NCBI GenBank assembly: GCA_928722015.1
Contig: CAKMWI010000009.1
Span: forward strand, 46,266 to 110,265
DNA from: Candidatus Gastranaerophilales bacterium
Lineage (GTDB): Bacteria; Cyanobacteriota; Vampirovibrionia; Gastranaerophilales; Gastranaerophilaceae
Direction of reading: 5' to 3'
Length of the DNA: 64,000 nt
How positions within the stretch are numbered: the stretch's first letter is position 1; each line of letters begins with the position of its first letter. Both the position numbers and the translations under genes were made by a program. This document shows positions 46,266 through 56,092 of this stretch, piece by piece. Under the pieces are notes generated by a model that did not search any database, was not told the origin of the DNA, and saw only the letters and a list, made by a program, of their open reading frames with translations.

Positions 46266-47073
46266 GATTACCACCTTTAACTACATACAAATCAGAATAG
46301 AATTCCTCTTGTTCCAACTCATAATCTGTATCCCTACTTAAAAACAACAATGCCAGATATGCACTAATCTTATCCATACCTAATATTGTTAACTCATTCA
46401 ACTCAATCCTATCCACACGATTAAAAATCTGTTCCAAATTATCTTTTAATTTAAGAACCGATTCTTCAATATATTCTTCATGAGCCATAGAAACAATTTC
46501 ATCAGGCGTGAGTCTTGAATAATTTCTAACATGACGTTTTGCTCTTTCATGAGCACTTTTTAACGATGCACGTTTTTCTAATTTTTCATAAAACTCCAAC
46601 TGCTTAATCAAATCTTTCAATGTAACTACTCTATTACGATTAAGTCTGATACTGGTTCTTCTTTGTAAAGCCTCGTCAAAACTAACCACATTACTTGTTG
46701 GAATAAATTCCTGATCCTCAGGGTATTCAACTATAAAACCGTCATCATCATAAATAACATCATCCGTCTGTTCATCTTGAAAATCTTCTAAAGACAAACC
46801 GGCAAGCACATTGGACTGAAGTCGGCACAAAATAGAAGCGAATAAAAGAGTTCTTGAAGCTACTCGCAAATTTAAAGATTTTAACTCAATCATTCTTTGC
46901 AAATATTTTTCTGTAACATCTAGAATATCTATATTCCAAGGATCAATCTTACCTTGCTTAGCCATATCAACAAGAATTCCAATTCCGTCATTTGCATCAA
47001 ATTCTGATGTCTTACCATATATAGAAGCTTCCAAATCTTGCGAATTTATTAGATTATTGTTCATTGTCGTCAT
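46252..47073 (-). CDS. scpA: Segregation and condensation protein A (kleisin)
   Basis: 273 residues. The kleisin N-terminal SMC-neck binding region contains GIGILVDMAKQGKIDPWNID and FASILCRLQSNVLAG, typical of ScpA. An acidic linker follows (EDFQDEQTDDVIYDDDG), then a C-terminal winged helix ending near ELTILGMDKISAYLALLFL. The start at 47073 overlaps smc by 20 bp; an alternative ATG lies at 47064. It bridges the SMC heads. Confidence 0.92.
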   Translation of the reverse strand: MTTMNNNLINSQDLEASIYGKTSEFDANDGIGILVDMAKQGKIDPWNIDILDVTEKYLQRMIELKSLNLRVASRTLLFASILCRLQSNVLAGLSLEDFQDEQTDDVIYDDDGFIVEYPEDQEFIPTSNVVSFDEALQRRTSIRLNRNRVVTLKDLIKQLEFYEKLEKRASLKSAHERAKRHVRNYSRLTPDEIVSMAHEEYIEESVLKLKDNLEQIFNRVDRIELNELTILGMDKISAYLALLFLSRDTDYELEQEEFYSDLYVVKGGNHATA

Positions 47074-50000
47074 CTCTTAATTTTACACCTGTAACTTTAG
47101 TTTTACCCTTTTCTTTTTGAGTAACACCGATTGTCCTGTTAGCGGCCTCAATCATAGGGCGTCTGTGGCTAACTACAATAAATTGAGTACTGATTGATTG
47201 TTTTTGAATCATATCTGCAATTCTTTCAACATTCATAGTATCTAAACTTGCATCTACCTCATCCAAAGCATAAAAAGGAGCCGGTAAATATTTTTGAATA
47301 GAAAATACCAACGCAAGCGCAGTTAAAGCTTTTTCCCCTCCAGATAATGCCCCGAGCTTGTTATTTGTAGTTTTGTCTCTTGGTTTAGCCTCAATAGTCA
47401 TACCTGCAGAAAGCGGATCCTTCTCATTTTCAAGAATAAGTTTTCCTTCGCCCTCGGATAACTGGTGATAAATATCTTTGAAATTTTCATTAATAGCAGT
47501 AAAAGTAGTCATAAATGCCTCTTTTTTCTGCTGTTCAAAACCATTCATCTTGTCCAAAATAGACTGACGCTCTGTTGATAAAGTAGTAATCTGAGTATCT
47601 AACTCGGCTTTTCTTGCAGCCTTTTCCTCATAAGAAACGATTGCTCGCATATTAACATCACCAAGTTCTTGCATTCTTTTATCCAATCTTTGAATCTTTG
47701 CATTTAACTCATCAATTGAAATTTGAACAGGTTCCAATTTATCAACATCCACACCTGAATTAGAAAGAAATTCGGAAGCCTCTTTCAATTGAGGCTCAAG
47801 TTCTCTTCTTCTGGCTTTAAAAGATTCTATTTGCTCATTAATTCTGTCTATTTCAGATGTTTTTACTGCACTGCTTGTTTGTAATTCTACAAGATTCTTA
47901 TGAATTTCTTCTTTCTGATTCACAAGTTCTCCAATTTTTTCATCAATTACAGCTATCTTATCAGATAGGGAGTTTAATTGTTCCTCTAATTGATTGATTT
48001 CTGTTTTATATGTTTCTTTATCCGCTTGGAGAGAATCATTATTTTTAAGTGTATTCTTAATATCGTCTTCTTTTGATGTAATAAGCTGCTCGTTAAATTT
48101 GATAGTATTTTCAAACCCTTGAATCTCACTATTAACATTCATCAGATTACCATTAAGGCGTCTTATCTCATCCTCAATACCTTGAGTTTTCTCTTTTAAA
48201 TCTTTCAAATCTTTATCATTTAAAAGACTATCCAATTCAGCTAACTTATCTTGAGAATTTTTGATTTCATCTGAAAGAACAACTCTTTTTTCTTCAATTT
48301 TATCCAGCTCAGAATTTAGTTTTTCAATTCTAGGTTCGTTTTCCTTAACAAATGTTGTTTTCAATTCCAATAAAGCTTGGCTATTTTCAAACTGCGAATT
48401 CATATTTGAAAGTTCTATTTTAGCTTTTGAATATTCAGTTGAAGAAGAGGAATACGCAATTCTGATTTTATCAAGCTTATCTTCTAACTCTCTTTTTTTT
48501 ACGACTGCTGCATCATATTTTTTTTGCAACTCATCAAGTTTTTCTTTTGCTCTTTCAAGTTCTTTATCATCATTTTGCCCAAATCCGAAAATAGATTTTT
48601 TTACATATCCACCTGTAATTGCGGCCGACTTTTCATAAAGTTTACCATCCAGAGTAACCATTCTATACTTACCAATCAAAGCTTCAGCAGACTCTGCATC
48701 TTCCATTATTAACGTATCTCCAACTGCATAGTAAAATGCATCAATATACATATCATCAAAATCAACAAGATTTATTGCAAAATCTATTACTCCTTGATTC
48801 TTTGGCAACTGCAAACGTGAAGGGGCTTTCTTTATTTTACTTAAAGGTATAAATGTTGCTCGCCCGGATTTAGATGAATTAAGAAGTTCCATAGCCACAT
48901 AAGCGGCATGAGGATCGTCAACAACAATATGTGATAATCTTCCACCAAAAGCAATATCAAGTGCTAGAGAATACTCTTCATCAACAGAACCCAATTGCAT
49001 TAACGGAGCATGAACCCCTTCCAGGTTAGCTTGCATGACTGTATTTATCGGCAAATTGGAACCGGAAGAAGATATTGCCCTTCTTTGAGCCTCCATATCC
49101 GAAAATTTACGATACGCGGCACGAACATCGTGGTCATAGTCCTCAATAGCAGTCTTTGCATCATCCAAATCTTTCATAGTTTTTGTCTGAATTTCTTTCA
49201 ATTCATCCATTTCTTTCTTCAAATCAGAAACTTGCATCTCTTTTAATGATTTATCATCATCAAAACTAGCTTTAGCCTTAAGTGCATTTTCAATAAACTC
49301 TTTTGCTTCAGTAATCTCTTTTCTCAAATTATTCAATTCATTCTCTTTTGGGAAAGAGAGTTTTAGTAATTCATTATCCTTATCCTTGAGCACATCTAAA
49401 GCACGAGAAACATCATTTCTTTCTTGAATATATTTATCAGCGGTAGAACTTAAACCAGAAATATCCTCCAATTTTTTTGTCAACTCATCTTTTTTCTCTT
49501 TTAACTGAGATTCAAGTATTCCTATTTTATCGTGTGCCAATTTAATATTTAATCTTTCATCTTCAATTTTTTTCTTGTAAGATTCTATACCATTTTTGGC
49601 ATTTTCAATAGAATGTAAGCCCTTTTGAATTTGAGTCTCTGAATAATCAATAGCATTTTTCTTAGTCTGAATTCTTGCTGATAAATCACTTTGTAAATCT
49701 TTTAATTTATTACGTTCTTCTTCACCTTGTTCTTTCAACTTAGCATCAAGCTCTTTGTATTTTTCATTAATTAGACGAATTTTTTCATCTAAATCCTTTT
49801 TATTGATTTGCTCCTCTTTTAATTTTTTATTTGATTGAAGAATATTCTCATGAGCCAGCTCTAAATTTCTCTTTAAATCAAAAAACTTCACAGTACTAAT
49901 TTGCGATTCCAGTCCTGATTTTTCTTCTTGTAACTTTTTGTATTTCAACGCAACTTCTCTTTCGGCCTTTAATTGTTCCAGAGTTTTTTCAACCTCTGTT

Positions 50001-50566
50001 AATATAAGAGAAGCTGCCTCAACACGTTGTTCAACAGTTTTTAATTCATTAGTTGCCTGATCTATTCTTCTGTCAAAATCAGCTACACCTGCAATTTCAT
50101 CAATTATTCCACGTCGGACTTTAGATGAACACATAACAATACTGTTAACATCTCCTTGCATCATAACATTATAACTGTTTGGAGTAATATTATACTTTTC
50201 TAAAATAGTTCTTATATTGGTTAATGTATCCACTTTATCATTTAAATAATAAGTACTGGCATACCCCTGATTAGTTTTTTTAATTCTTCTGGTTACAGAT
50301 AACTCATTAAGTCCTTCCACATCACCAAATATAACTTTTACAGACGCCTCATTTTTATTATTAAAAGTAGTTATAAAATCGGATAAATTTTCAATTCGTA
50401 GGGCACTTCCGGTTCTAAGACCAAGTGCGAACATAACACTATCAATAATATTACTTTTTCCAGAACCATTAGGTCCTGAAACCGTAGTAAAACCTTTCAA
50501 TAATGGGATATCTGTTTTATTTGCAAATGATTTAAAATTATCTATTTCCAGTTGTTTAATGTACAT
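47054..50566 (-). CDS. smc: Chromosome partition protein SMC
   Basis: 1170 residues. N-terminal head with Walker A GPNGSGKSNIIDS (about 32-44), two long coiled-coil arms (about 170-500 and 660-1000), a hinge (about 515-630; GVHAPLMQLGSV, IAFGGRLSHIVVDD), and a C-terminal head with signature LGALSGGEKALTALALVFS and Walker B FYALDEVDASLD. It is the first gene of an overlapping smc-scpA-scpB-protease series. Confidence 0.97.
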   Translation of the reverse strand: MYIKQLEIDNFKSFANKTDIPLLKGFTTVSGPNGSGKSNIIDSVMFALGLRTGSALRIENLSDFITTFNNKNEASVKVIFGDVEGLNELSVTRRIKKTNQGYASTYYLNDKVDTLTNIRTILEKYNITPNSYNVMMQGDVNSIVMCSSKVRRGIIDEIAGVADFDRRIDQATNELKTVEQRVEAASLILTEVEKTLEQLKAEREVALKYKKLQEEKSGLESQISTVKFFDLKRNLELAHENILQSNKKLKEEQINKKDLDEKIRLINEKYKELDAKLKEQGEEERNKLKDLQSDLSARIQTKKNAIDYSETQIQKGLHSIENAKNGIESYKKKIEDERLNIKLAHDKIGILESQLKEKKDELTKKLEDISGLSSTADKYIQERNDVSRALDVLKDKDNELLKLSFPKENELNNLRKEITEAKEFIENALKAKASFDDDKSLKEMQVSDLKKEMDELKEIQTKTMKDLDDAKTAIEDYDHDVRAAYRKFSDMEAQRRAISSSGSNLPINTVMQANLEGVHAPLMQLGSVDEEYSLALDIAFGGRLSHIVVDDPHAAYVAMELLNSSKSGRATFIPLSKIKKAPSRLQLPKNQGVIDFAINLVDFDDMYIDAFYYAVGDTLIMEDAESAEALIGKYRMVTLDGKLYEKSAAITGGYVKKSIFGFGQNDDKELERAKEKLDELQKKYDAAVVKKRELEDKLDKIRIAYSSSSTEYSKAKIELSNMNSQFENSQALLELKTTFVKENEPRIEKLNSELDKIEEKRVVLSDEIKNSQDKLAELDSLLNDKDLKDLKEKTQGIEDEIRRLNGNLMNVNSEIQGFENTIKFNEQLITSKEDDIKNTLKNNDSLQADKETYKTEINQLEEQLNSLSDKIAVIDEKIGELVNQKEEIHKNLVELQTSSAVKTSEIDRINEQIESFKARRRELEPQLKEASEFLSNSGVDVDKLEPVQISIDELNAKIQRLDKRMQELGDVNMRAIVSYEEKAARKAELDTQITTLSTERQSILDKMNGFEQQKKEAFMTTFTAINENFKDIYHQLSEGEGKLILENEKDPLSAGMTIEAKPRDKTTNNKLGALSGGEKALTALALVFSIQKYLPAPFYALDEVDASLDTMNVERIADMIQKQSISTQFIVVSHRRPMIEAANRTIGVTQKEKGKTKVTGVKLRDDDNEQ

Positions 50567-50655
50567 AAATTTACCCGAGTATAGTCTTTGTATCTATTAT
50601 GACAGTTCAAATATAGTCATGTCAAACTTATGTACTATTATTTACAATTAAGATA

Positions 50656-51837
50656 TTAATTATCCAAACTTTGAGCAGAATATTCCTTAGCATATAAAGG
50701 ATTAACAGCAAGCCATTTAAAGGCTTGAGACTCAACTTCAGGAATATCAATCACAAAAGTTCCGCCGTATCTACCTCTGGAAAAGACAAGATAACCTTCT
50801 TGCGCCAAATTATGAAAAGCTTTTCGAATTGTATTTGGACTTAAATCAAGCATTGCAGACAATTCTTTTATAGATGGAAGCTTATCCCCTACTTCATAAT
50901 TTTGGGCAATCATTCTTTTTATATAGTTTTGGGTCTTTTCATAATGATAAAAAGCCGTATCCTGTGCCGGCGCAAATATAGAAGTTTCGGGCTTTTGTGA
51001 TGGGATTTCACTATGAGGCATCCTTATTACAGAAGTTCCATACCTTCCTCTTCTGGCAAGAAGTATTCCGCGCTCAATTAAAACGGATAAAGCATCATGA
51101 ACCGTTTTTATACTAGCCTTTAAGGCTTTAGAAAGTTTTGCATGAGATGGAATTTTATCTCCAACTCTTAAATTTTTTGTAATATAATTTTCTAAATCTT
51201 TAACAACCATATCAACCAGAGTTTCAGGTCCATAATTATTTTTGGAAGATTTAATATCAAAATCTACACTCTGAAGAACCCAACCTGAATCTTTTGAATT
51301 TTTAAATTTGTGAAGCAAAATATTTTTAGTAGCAAGATATTCAAGAGCGAGTCTGGTTGTATTAGCTGAATAGCCTATTATTGTAGCTATCGTACGAGAA
51401 GAAGGAAGCTGTGAGCCTACACTAAAACCACCCGTCAAAATATATCGTTTTATTTCTTCTATAGCAAGCTCTCTTTTTGAGGTCAACTTACGAAGAGTTG
51501 TAGTTTGCTTTTTATAATCCTTTACCAGAGTGCCAATGCATTGCTTGGACTCAACATAACCCAAATCTTCAAGATATCTGAAAGAATTTTGAACAGTACC
51601 GATACTTACACCAAGAAGATAGGCAAACTCAGATTTTGAAGGAAGAATATTATTTATTTTTATTTTTCCGCACTGTAAATCATGTTTAATCCAATCGGCT
51701 AACCACTTGGCAATAACTACCGATTTTGATTCAGTTATATTTTTTAATTCCGGAAGCTTAAAATCAATATTTGTTATATCAATTTTTTCTAATTGCGATT
51801 TTTGAGGAAAAATATACCTGTCTTCTTTCATATTCAT
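50656..51837 (-). CDS. Regulator with four tandem GntR-type winged-helix units
   Basis: 393 residues with no ligand-binding domain. Four successive GntR-like winged helices can be read: about 40-105 (ILPSKSEFAYLLGVS, GYVESKQCIGTLV), 122-188 (QLPSSRTIATIIGYS), 208-271 (KIPSHAKLSKALKAS, RRGRYGTSVI) and 298-363 (KLPSIKELSAMLDLS, SRGRYGGTFVI). Each has the (L/I)PS turn before the second helix. Units 3 and 4 are most alike, including RGRYG in the wing. GntR proteins normally carry one such unit plus an effector domain. It is divergent from umuC over 136 bp, so it may control itself and umuC (inference). Confidence 0.85.
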   Translation of the reverse strand: MNMKEDRYIFPQKSQLEKIDITNIDFKLPELKNITESKSVVIAKWLADWIKHDLQCGKIKINNILPSKSEFAYLLGVSIGTVQNSFRYLEDLGYVESKQCIGTLVKDYKKQTTTLRKLTSKRELAIEEIKRYILTGGFSVGSQLPSSRTIATIIGYSANTTRLALEYLATKNILLHKFKNSKDSGWVLQSVDFDIKSSKNNYGPETLVDMVVKDLENYITKNLRVGDKIPSHAKLSKALKASIKTVHDALSVLIERGILLARRGRYGTSVIRMPHSEIPSQKPETSIFAPAQDTAFYHYEKTQNYIKRMIAQNYEVGDKLPSIKELSAMLDLSPNTIRKAFHNLAQEGYLVFSRGRYGGTFVIDIPEVESQAFKWLAVNPLYAKEYSAQSLDN

Positions 51838-51973
51838 AAATTTCTACCTACTTTCGAGTTTAATAATATATTATGTGTAAAAAAACATCAAGTTATTTTT
51901 TGTTAGTTCGTGTAGTTTTATTACAAACCAAATACAAATTGACTTAACAAATACTATGAGGAATACTATAAAT

Positions 51974-53158
51974 ATGGTAAAACAAAAAATTATAGCACTT
52001 GTTGACTGTGATTCTTTTTTTGTATCTTGCGAACAGAAAAAGAACCCTGAATATGCAGGAAAAGCAGTATGCGTTCTATCCAATAATGACGGTTGTGTTA
52101 TATCCCGCTCCAGAGAAGCCAAAAATATGGGAATAAAAATGGGAGAGCCATATTTTATGGCAAAAAAAAATTATCCAAAAGCTATATATTTATCTGCTGA
52201 TCACGATTATTACAAAAAAGTCTCAGATTCAATTATGAGTATTCTAAAAAATTTTAGCCCCTACGCAGAAATATACTCAATTGATGAAGCCTTTGTTGAT
52301 TTAACAGGATTAACAAGATTATACAAAAAAAATTATTATAAATTAGCAGTATATTTAAGAGAAAAAATTTTACAAGAGGTGAATATTCCAGTTTCCATAG
52401 GAGTAAGCTCTACAAAAATTTTGGCTAAATTAGCTTCAGACAAAGCAAAAAATATTTCCGGCGGAGTTTACCTAATAGGCAAAAGAAAAATAAAAACAGA
52501 ACTAAAGGGAACAAAAATTGAAGAAATATGGGGAATCGGAAAAAGATTATCTAAAAACCTGAGAAAGTACGGGGTACTGACAGCGGAAGAACTCGTAAAA
52601 AAAAGTGATATCTGGCTTGATAAGGTAATTGGAATTCATGGACTTGAAATGAAACATGAACTTCTGGGGAAAATGGTTTCTCCGGTCTCAAACAAAGAAC
52701 GAATACCAAAATCTATACAAAATACACGAGCTTTTGGAATATTCACAACAGATTTCAATTATATTAAAAATGAATTAAATAAACATATACATACCTCTTG
52801 CAGAAAATTACGCACGTATAATACAAAATGCCTTCAAATAGGAGTAATGTTAAGAACCAAAGACTTTAAAGTCTACTATACTAAACAGGAATTGATATCC
52901 CCCACAGATTTTGAACTGGAAATTTCAAATATTGCAATGTATTTACTGGAACAAATTTATCAACCAGACATTTTATACCGCAGCACCGGAATTGTACTGG
53001 AAAAAATAGGAGAACAAGGCTCTGAACAGCTATCATTATATACTGATTCAAGCACTGAAATAAAGAAAAAGAATTTAACTCAATGTTTTGATAAATTGGA
53101 ATCAAAATTCGGAAAAAATATTATCCAAACTGGTTTTACTTTTCAAAAAAATAAATAG
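51974..53158 (+). CDS. umuC: Y-family DNA polymerase V catalytic subunit UmuC
   Basis: 394 residues from ATG 51974. GAGGA lies 11 nt upstream and overlaps the ATG at 51956, so the latter is less likely. The N-terminus IIALVDCDSFFVSCEQ contains the first catalytic Asp, and SIDEAFVDLTGL contains the second acidic pair. VLSNNDGCVISRS and VSIGVSSTKILAKLASDKAK are UmuC hallmarks. The little-finger domain ends the protein. It carries out error-prone bypass of DNA damage. No umuD lies nearby, and I saw no convincing LexA box in the 136-bp promoter region. Confidence 0.93.
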   Translation: MVKQKIIALVDCDSFFVSCEQKKNPEYAGKAVCVLSNNDGCVISRSREAKNMGIKMGEPYFMAKKNYPKAIYLSADHDYYKKVSDSIMSILKNFSPYAEIYSIDEAFVDLTGLTRLYKKNYYKLAVYLREKILQEVNIPVSIGVSSTKILAKLASDKAKNISGGVYLIGKRKIKTELKGTKIEEIWGIGKRLSKNLRKYGVLTAEELVKKSDIWLDKVIGIHGLEMKHELLGKMVSPVSNKERIPKSIQNTRAFGIFTTDFNYIKNELNKHIHTSCRKLRTYNTKCLQIGVMLRTKDFKVYYTKQELISPTDFELEISNIAMYLLEQIYQPDILYRSTGIVLEKIGEQGSEQLSLYTDSSTEIKKKNLTQCFDKLESKFGKNIIQTGFTFQKNK

Positions 53159-53230
53159 CAAAAAATTATATTCAGCAGCTTTGCAATATTTAGATTTCAT
53201 AAGACAGATAAGTGTAAAGGAATATTATAT

Positions 53231-53587
53231 ATGCAAATAGATAAAATAACTTATCCATATTTTACGTCAAAAAATAATACATTACAAAATCAACAGCCAA
53301 AATTTGATTTACTGAGTAAGTTTCATGAATGCACAAAAAATTCTGCAGATATGACAGATACTATTGTTGTTCCCAGAACAATATTTAAAGGGTACCTTGG
53401 AATAATGACAGGTACAACTTTAATAACATTAGGTTCAATATTAAACAAATCACCTAAAATTTCAAAATCCTTAAGCATAGCAGGATTATTAACATCACTA
53501 TACGGTACTTGGGCATTTGTCAGACCTTTTATTATTAAAGATAGTAAAGGAGTAGCAACCAATAAAAATGAAGAGACCAAAGAATAA
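53231..53587 (+). CDS. Small orphan membrane protein with F-K-G motif (118 residues)
   Basis: The polar N-terminal half has RTIFKGYLG at about residues 50-57. Two hydrophobic helices follow (YLGIMTGTTLITLGSIL and SIAGLLTSLYGTWAFV) with a short Lys loop between, then a charged tail. AAGGAA precedes the ATG. No family recognised. It might be anchored in the cytoplasmic membrane. It begins the accessory region of orphan genes. Confidence 0.6.
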   Translation: MQIDKITYPYFTSKNNTLQNQQPKFDLLSKFHECTKNSADMTDTIVVPRTIFKGYLGIMTGTTLITLGSILNKSPKISKSLSIAGLLTSLYGTWAFVRPFIIKDSKGVATNKNEETKE

Positions 53588-53599
53588 ATCATTGGTCTC
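53573..53599 (+). terminator. Stem-loop at the end of the 118-residue orphan gene
   Basis: GAGACCAA/TTGGTCTC with an 11-nt loop that includes the stop codon, between convergent genes. Only a weak T-run. Confidence 0.55.
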
Positions 53600-53626
53600 A
53601 TTTATTATGATAAGAATAGAAAGAAT

Positions 53627-54250
53627 CTATGATTTTATATCTGTTTTGATAGTTATAGGTACAAGTATTTGATAATTATGTATTATACCCATTTTTTGAA
53701 GATAACAGGCAACTTTATTTACAAAATTCAAATTTTTAGTCGAATCTTTCATATCCGTATAATGAGAGTCAAAATTATAGATATCATAAATATAACCGCT
53801 TACTGAGCCATCAGGATTTTCTTTTAAACCAGTCAGAGTACATCCATTTATAGCTCTTTTCATATCTTCAGAATCATTTGCAGCAACAACAAATTTTGTT
53901 TTTCTGGTTCCATCAGAATTTTTGATTTTACCGGATTTCCAATCCTGAACAGCCTTTCTTATATTTTTTGATGTACTTAGTTCATGAGCTAAGTCGCTAT
54001 TTTTTGAATAAATCAGTATTCTATCCGACTTTGAATCAGGAAGCCCCAATTCAGAACGCATTTTTTTTATTTCACTATTTTTCTTAACAACGTATTCTTC
54101 ATTATCCTTTATCTTTGATGGAGTAGTTAGGGAAATATTCATCAAATTTCTGGCATTAGGATAATTCATATTAACACAGTTATTTATACCTTTTAACACT
54201 GAAGAAGGTGAAGATAATATATATGGACCTAAAATTACTGTGTCTAGCAT
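53627..54250 (-). CDS. Orphan protein, unknown (207 residues)
   Basis: Alpha/beta-type sequence without signal peptide (MLDTVILGPYILSSPSSVL start). There is a Lys-rich middle (KNIRKAVQDWKSGKIKNSDG) followed by strand-like segments (TKFVVAANDSEDMKRAING, SGYIYDIYNFDSHYTD). It does not match a family I know. It lies with other orphan genes on the minus strand, each separated by about 70-100 bp and probably transcribed separately. Confidence 0.6.
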   Translation of the reverse strand: MLDTVILGPYILSSPSSVLKGINNCVNMNYPNARNLMNISLTTPSKIKDNEEYVVKKNSEIKKMRSELGLPDSKSDRILIYSKNSDLAHELSTSKNIRKAVQDWKSGKIKNSDGTRKTKFVVAANDSEDMKRAINGCTLTGLKENPDGSVSGYIYDIYNFDSHYTDMKDSTKNLNFVNKVACYLQKMGIIHNYQILVPITIKTDIKS

Positions 54251-54348
54251 AATAAATTAATATCCCCTACTTTATAAACAAATTTTAAAAATTAAAATTG
54301 ACATTAATTTATTAGTTGTTAAGAATTATTATAAATGCAGAATAACAG

Positions 54349-54782
54349 CTAAACTTCAGTATCAAAAAAATTTGCAATTTCTCTCTTGGCAGATTCAACA
54401 TCATCTGATGAATGTATTAAATTAAATCTTTTTTCTCCGGGTGCATATTGTGAACGAATAGATTTTTTCAATGTACTTGCTCTGGCAACAGCATCTTCAC
54501 CCCCAAGAACCATTGCCTTAATTTTACCTGAAACCAAAAAATCAATCCAGTCCTTGACTTGTCCTTATGAGTAATGTAGTTTCCCTCCATCTTGCTACGT
54601 GTAGGAGTACCATTCCACTGAGTAAGAACAGTAAGACCTGAAGACTTAATCTCATCCATAATTTTTGAATCCAGATGTCTATTTATAGCATCAGGCTTTA
54701 ACATAACAAAAGTTTTTTCATAAGCCGTAAAACATGGTCTATAGCTGGCTTGATTTGGGGTAATTTTCATTTTAACAATCAT
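54349..54782 (-). pseudogene. Frameshifted nucleoside diphosphate kinase-like gene
   Basis: Two overlapping frames together give one NDK-like protein. The 5' frame (from 54782, or ATG 54770) has EKTFVMLKPDAINRH, the NDK substrate strand. The 3' frame has SGKIKAMVLGGEDAV and FNLIHSSDDVESAKREI, including the catalytic-His region (usual IHGSDS). The join is near 54560-54575: restoring one base after the codons for HKDKS gives HKDKSKDWIDFL and a continuous domain. A single-base deletion is the simplest explanation, real or a sequencing error. The N-terminus (MKITPNQASYRPCFTAY) resembles the S-F-x-G tag. It is shorter than housekeeping NDK between strand and His, so it is a diverged paralogue. Confidence 0.75.
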
Positions 54783-54844
54783 CTATATATTTAATAACTT
54801 ACGATTATAAAGTATCACATCAAAGAATAATAATCAATCCTCAT

Positions 54845-55507
54845 TTATAAACCACCTTGAAGTCTTGATAGTGGTTCCTTGGCGTGTGGAGGTAAAATTA
54901 ACAAATTAGGATTGTGTACACAAAACTTAAACATTGAATTACCCATAGAGTCCGGTGGAAATTCTTCTACCATACCAATAACATTTTTATACCAAGCTTT
55001 AGATTCTTCTTTCGACACCAGCTTAATATTTCCAACACATTGAGCCTCATCACTACGGCGTTGTGCAATTTGTAAAAGTCGAGTACCAATATCTTTTAAA
55101 TATTCTAATCCCTGTTTATAGTATGGAGTTTTTGGATTTGTATAATTTCTAAGATTATCAACAAATACATGGCTAGGATCATCACTACAATCATACGAAT
55201 AATACGAACCAGGCTGATACTTACGGATTTCAATATTAACTTCGCCAAGAACATTTCCGGAATCATCACAAACTGAATAATGCTCAGCGTTATGCCCTAT
55301 ATAATTTTTAAAAACATTAGCATAATATTCTCCGATATTATCACCTTTGCGAAGTCTGATTTTTCCTATATAACCTTCCATACAGCTTCCAATATTAGTG
55401 TATTTTAGCGTTTCCGGTCTAAAACCACCTTCAAAACTAATTTGATTTGACTTTGAACAGGCAAACTGAAAACTATTAGGCTGTACATATAAAATATTAT
55501 TTATCAT
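54845..55507 (-). CDS. Orphan protein with S-F-E-G motif and GNAT-like C-terminal half
   Basis: 220 residues from ATG 55507; the longer frame begins with TTG at 55528. The N-terminus has NQISFEGGFRPETL (S24-F25-E26-G27). A strand pattern follows with NVLGEVNIEIR. GLEYLKDIGTRLLQIAQRRS resembles the acetyl-CoA-binding helix of GNAT acetyltransferases. GNIKLVSKEESKAWYKNVIGM resembles the last GNAT strand-helix (residues in N-acetyltransferases: xxxxAxxFYxKxGF). The GNAT assignment is an inference from pattern. No signal peptide is present. Confidence 0.55.
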   Translation of the reverse strand: MINNILYVQPNSFQFACSKSNQISFEGGFRPETLKYTNIGSCMEGYIGKIRLRKGDNIGEYYANVFKNYIGHNAEHYSVCDDSGNVLGEVNIEIRKYQPGSYYSYDCSDDPSHVFVDNLRNYTNPKTPYYKQGLEYLKDIGTRLLQIAQRRSDEAQCVGNIKLVSKEESKAWYKNVIGMVEEFPPDSMGNSMFKFCVHNPNLLILPPHAKEPLSRLQGGL

Positions 55508-55576
55508 ATAGTATGCAAGAATACTCAATATCAGTAATTGATAAATTAATTTGAAATATTAAAAGAATGTTACATT

Positions 55577-56041
55577 TTATTTAAAAAACTCATAGAATTT
55601 TGAATTAATCCAAATATCACCGGATGTTGGAATAGTAGTAGAGCCAAACAATTTAACATTACAGGAAGAAAGAGGTTTATTAGAACCTTTGGAATATAGT
55701 GCCATTACACCATTAGGATCAACATATTTATCAGAAACTTTTTTAAATACTCTCTGCAAAAATGCCATCCCTTTTTTAGTTACAGCAATTGAGCGATTAT
55801 AACCTATAGATTTTAAATAATCCCATGTATCAATAGTCGAAGCGCTATCACTAATTACACCTTTATTAATAATTTTTTCCACAACATTGTTATTACTGAT
55901 AACAATAGTTGAAAAACTTCCGTTAGGAGTAATTGTTTGATTCACTATCTTTTGATTCTTAGTTCTAAATGTACGAAATACATTGCCATCTTTAAGTAAC
56001 TGGCCAGACGAATTTAAAACTCTTAAATATAAATTATTCAT
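55577..56041 (-). CDS. Orphan protein, unknown (154 residues)
   Basis: Start at ATG 56041 with AAAGG 8 nt upstream; an earlier in-frame TTG at 56065 has no site. Beta-rich N-terminal half (LYLRVLNSSGQLLKDGNVFR, GSFSTIVISNNNVVEK) and a helical middle (AVTKKGMAFLQRVFKKVSDKY). No signal peptide or known domain. It belongs to the cluster of orphan minus-strand genes. Confidence 0.6.
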   Translation of the reverse strand: MNNLYLRVLNSSGQLLKDGNVFRTFRTKNQKIVNQTITPNGSFSTIVISNNNVVEKIINKGVISDSASTIDTWDYLKSIGYNRSIAVTKKGMAFLQRVFKKVSDKYVDPNGVMALYSKGSNKPLSSCNVKLFGSTTIPTSGDIWINSKFYEFFK

Positions 56042-56092
56042 AATAATACCTTTTATTTCCCCCAAAATACATCTATTTAATTCATATAAAAT

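Noticed and set aside
51838..51973. LexA/SOS box in the umuC promoter region
   Set aside because: No match to the E. coli-type, Bacillus-type or cyanobacterial LexA consensus that I would defend.
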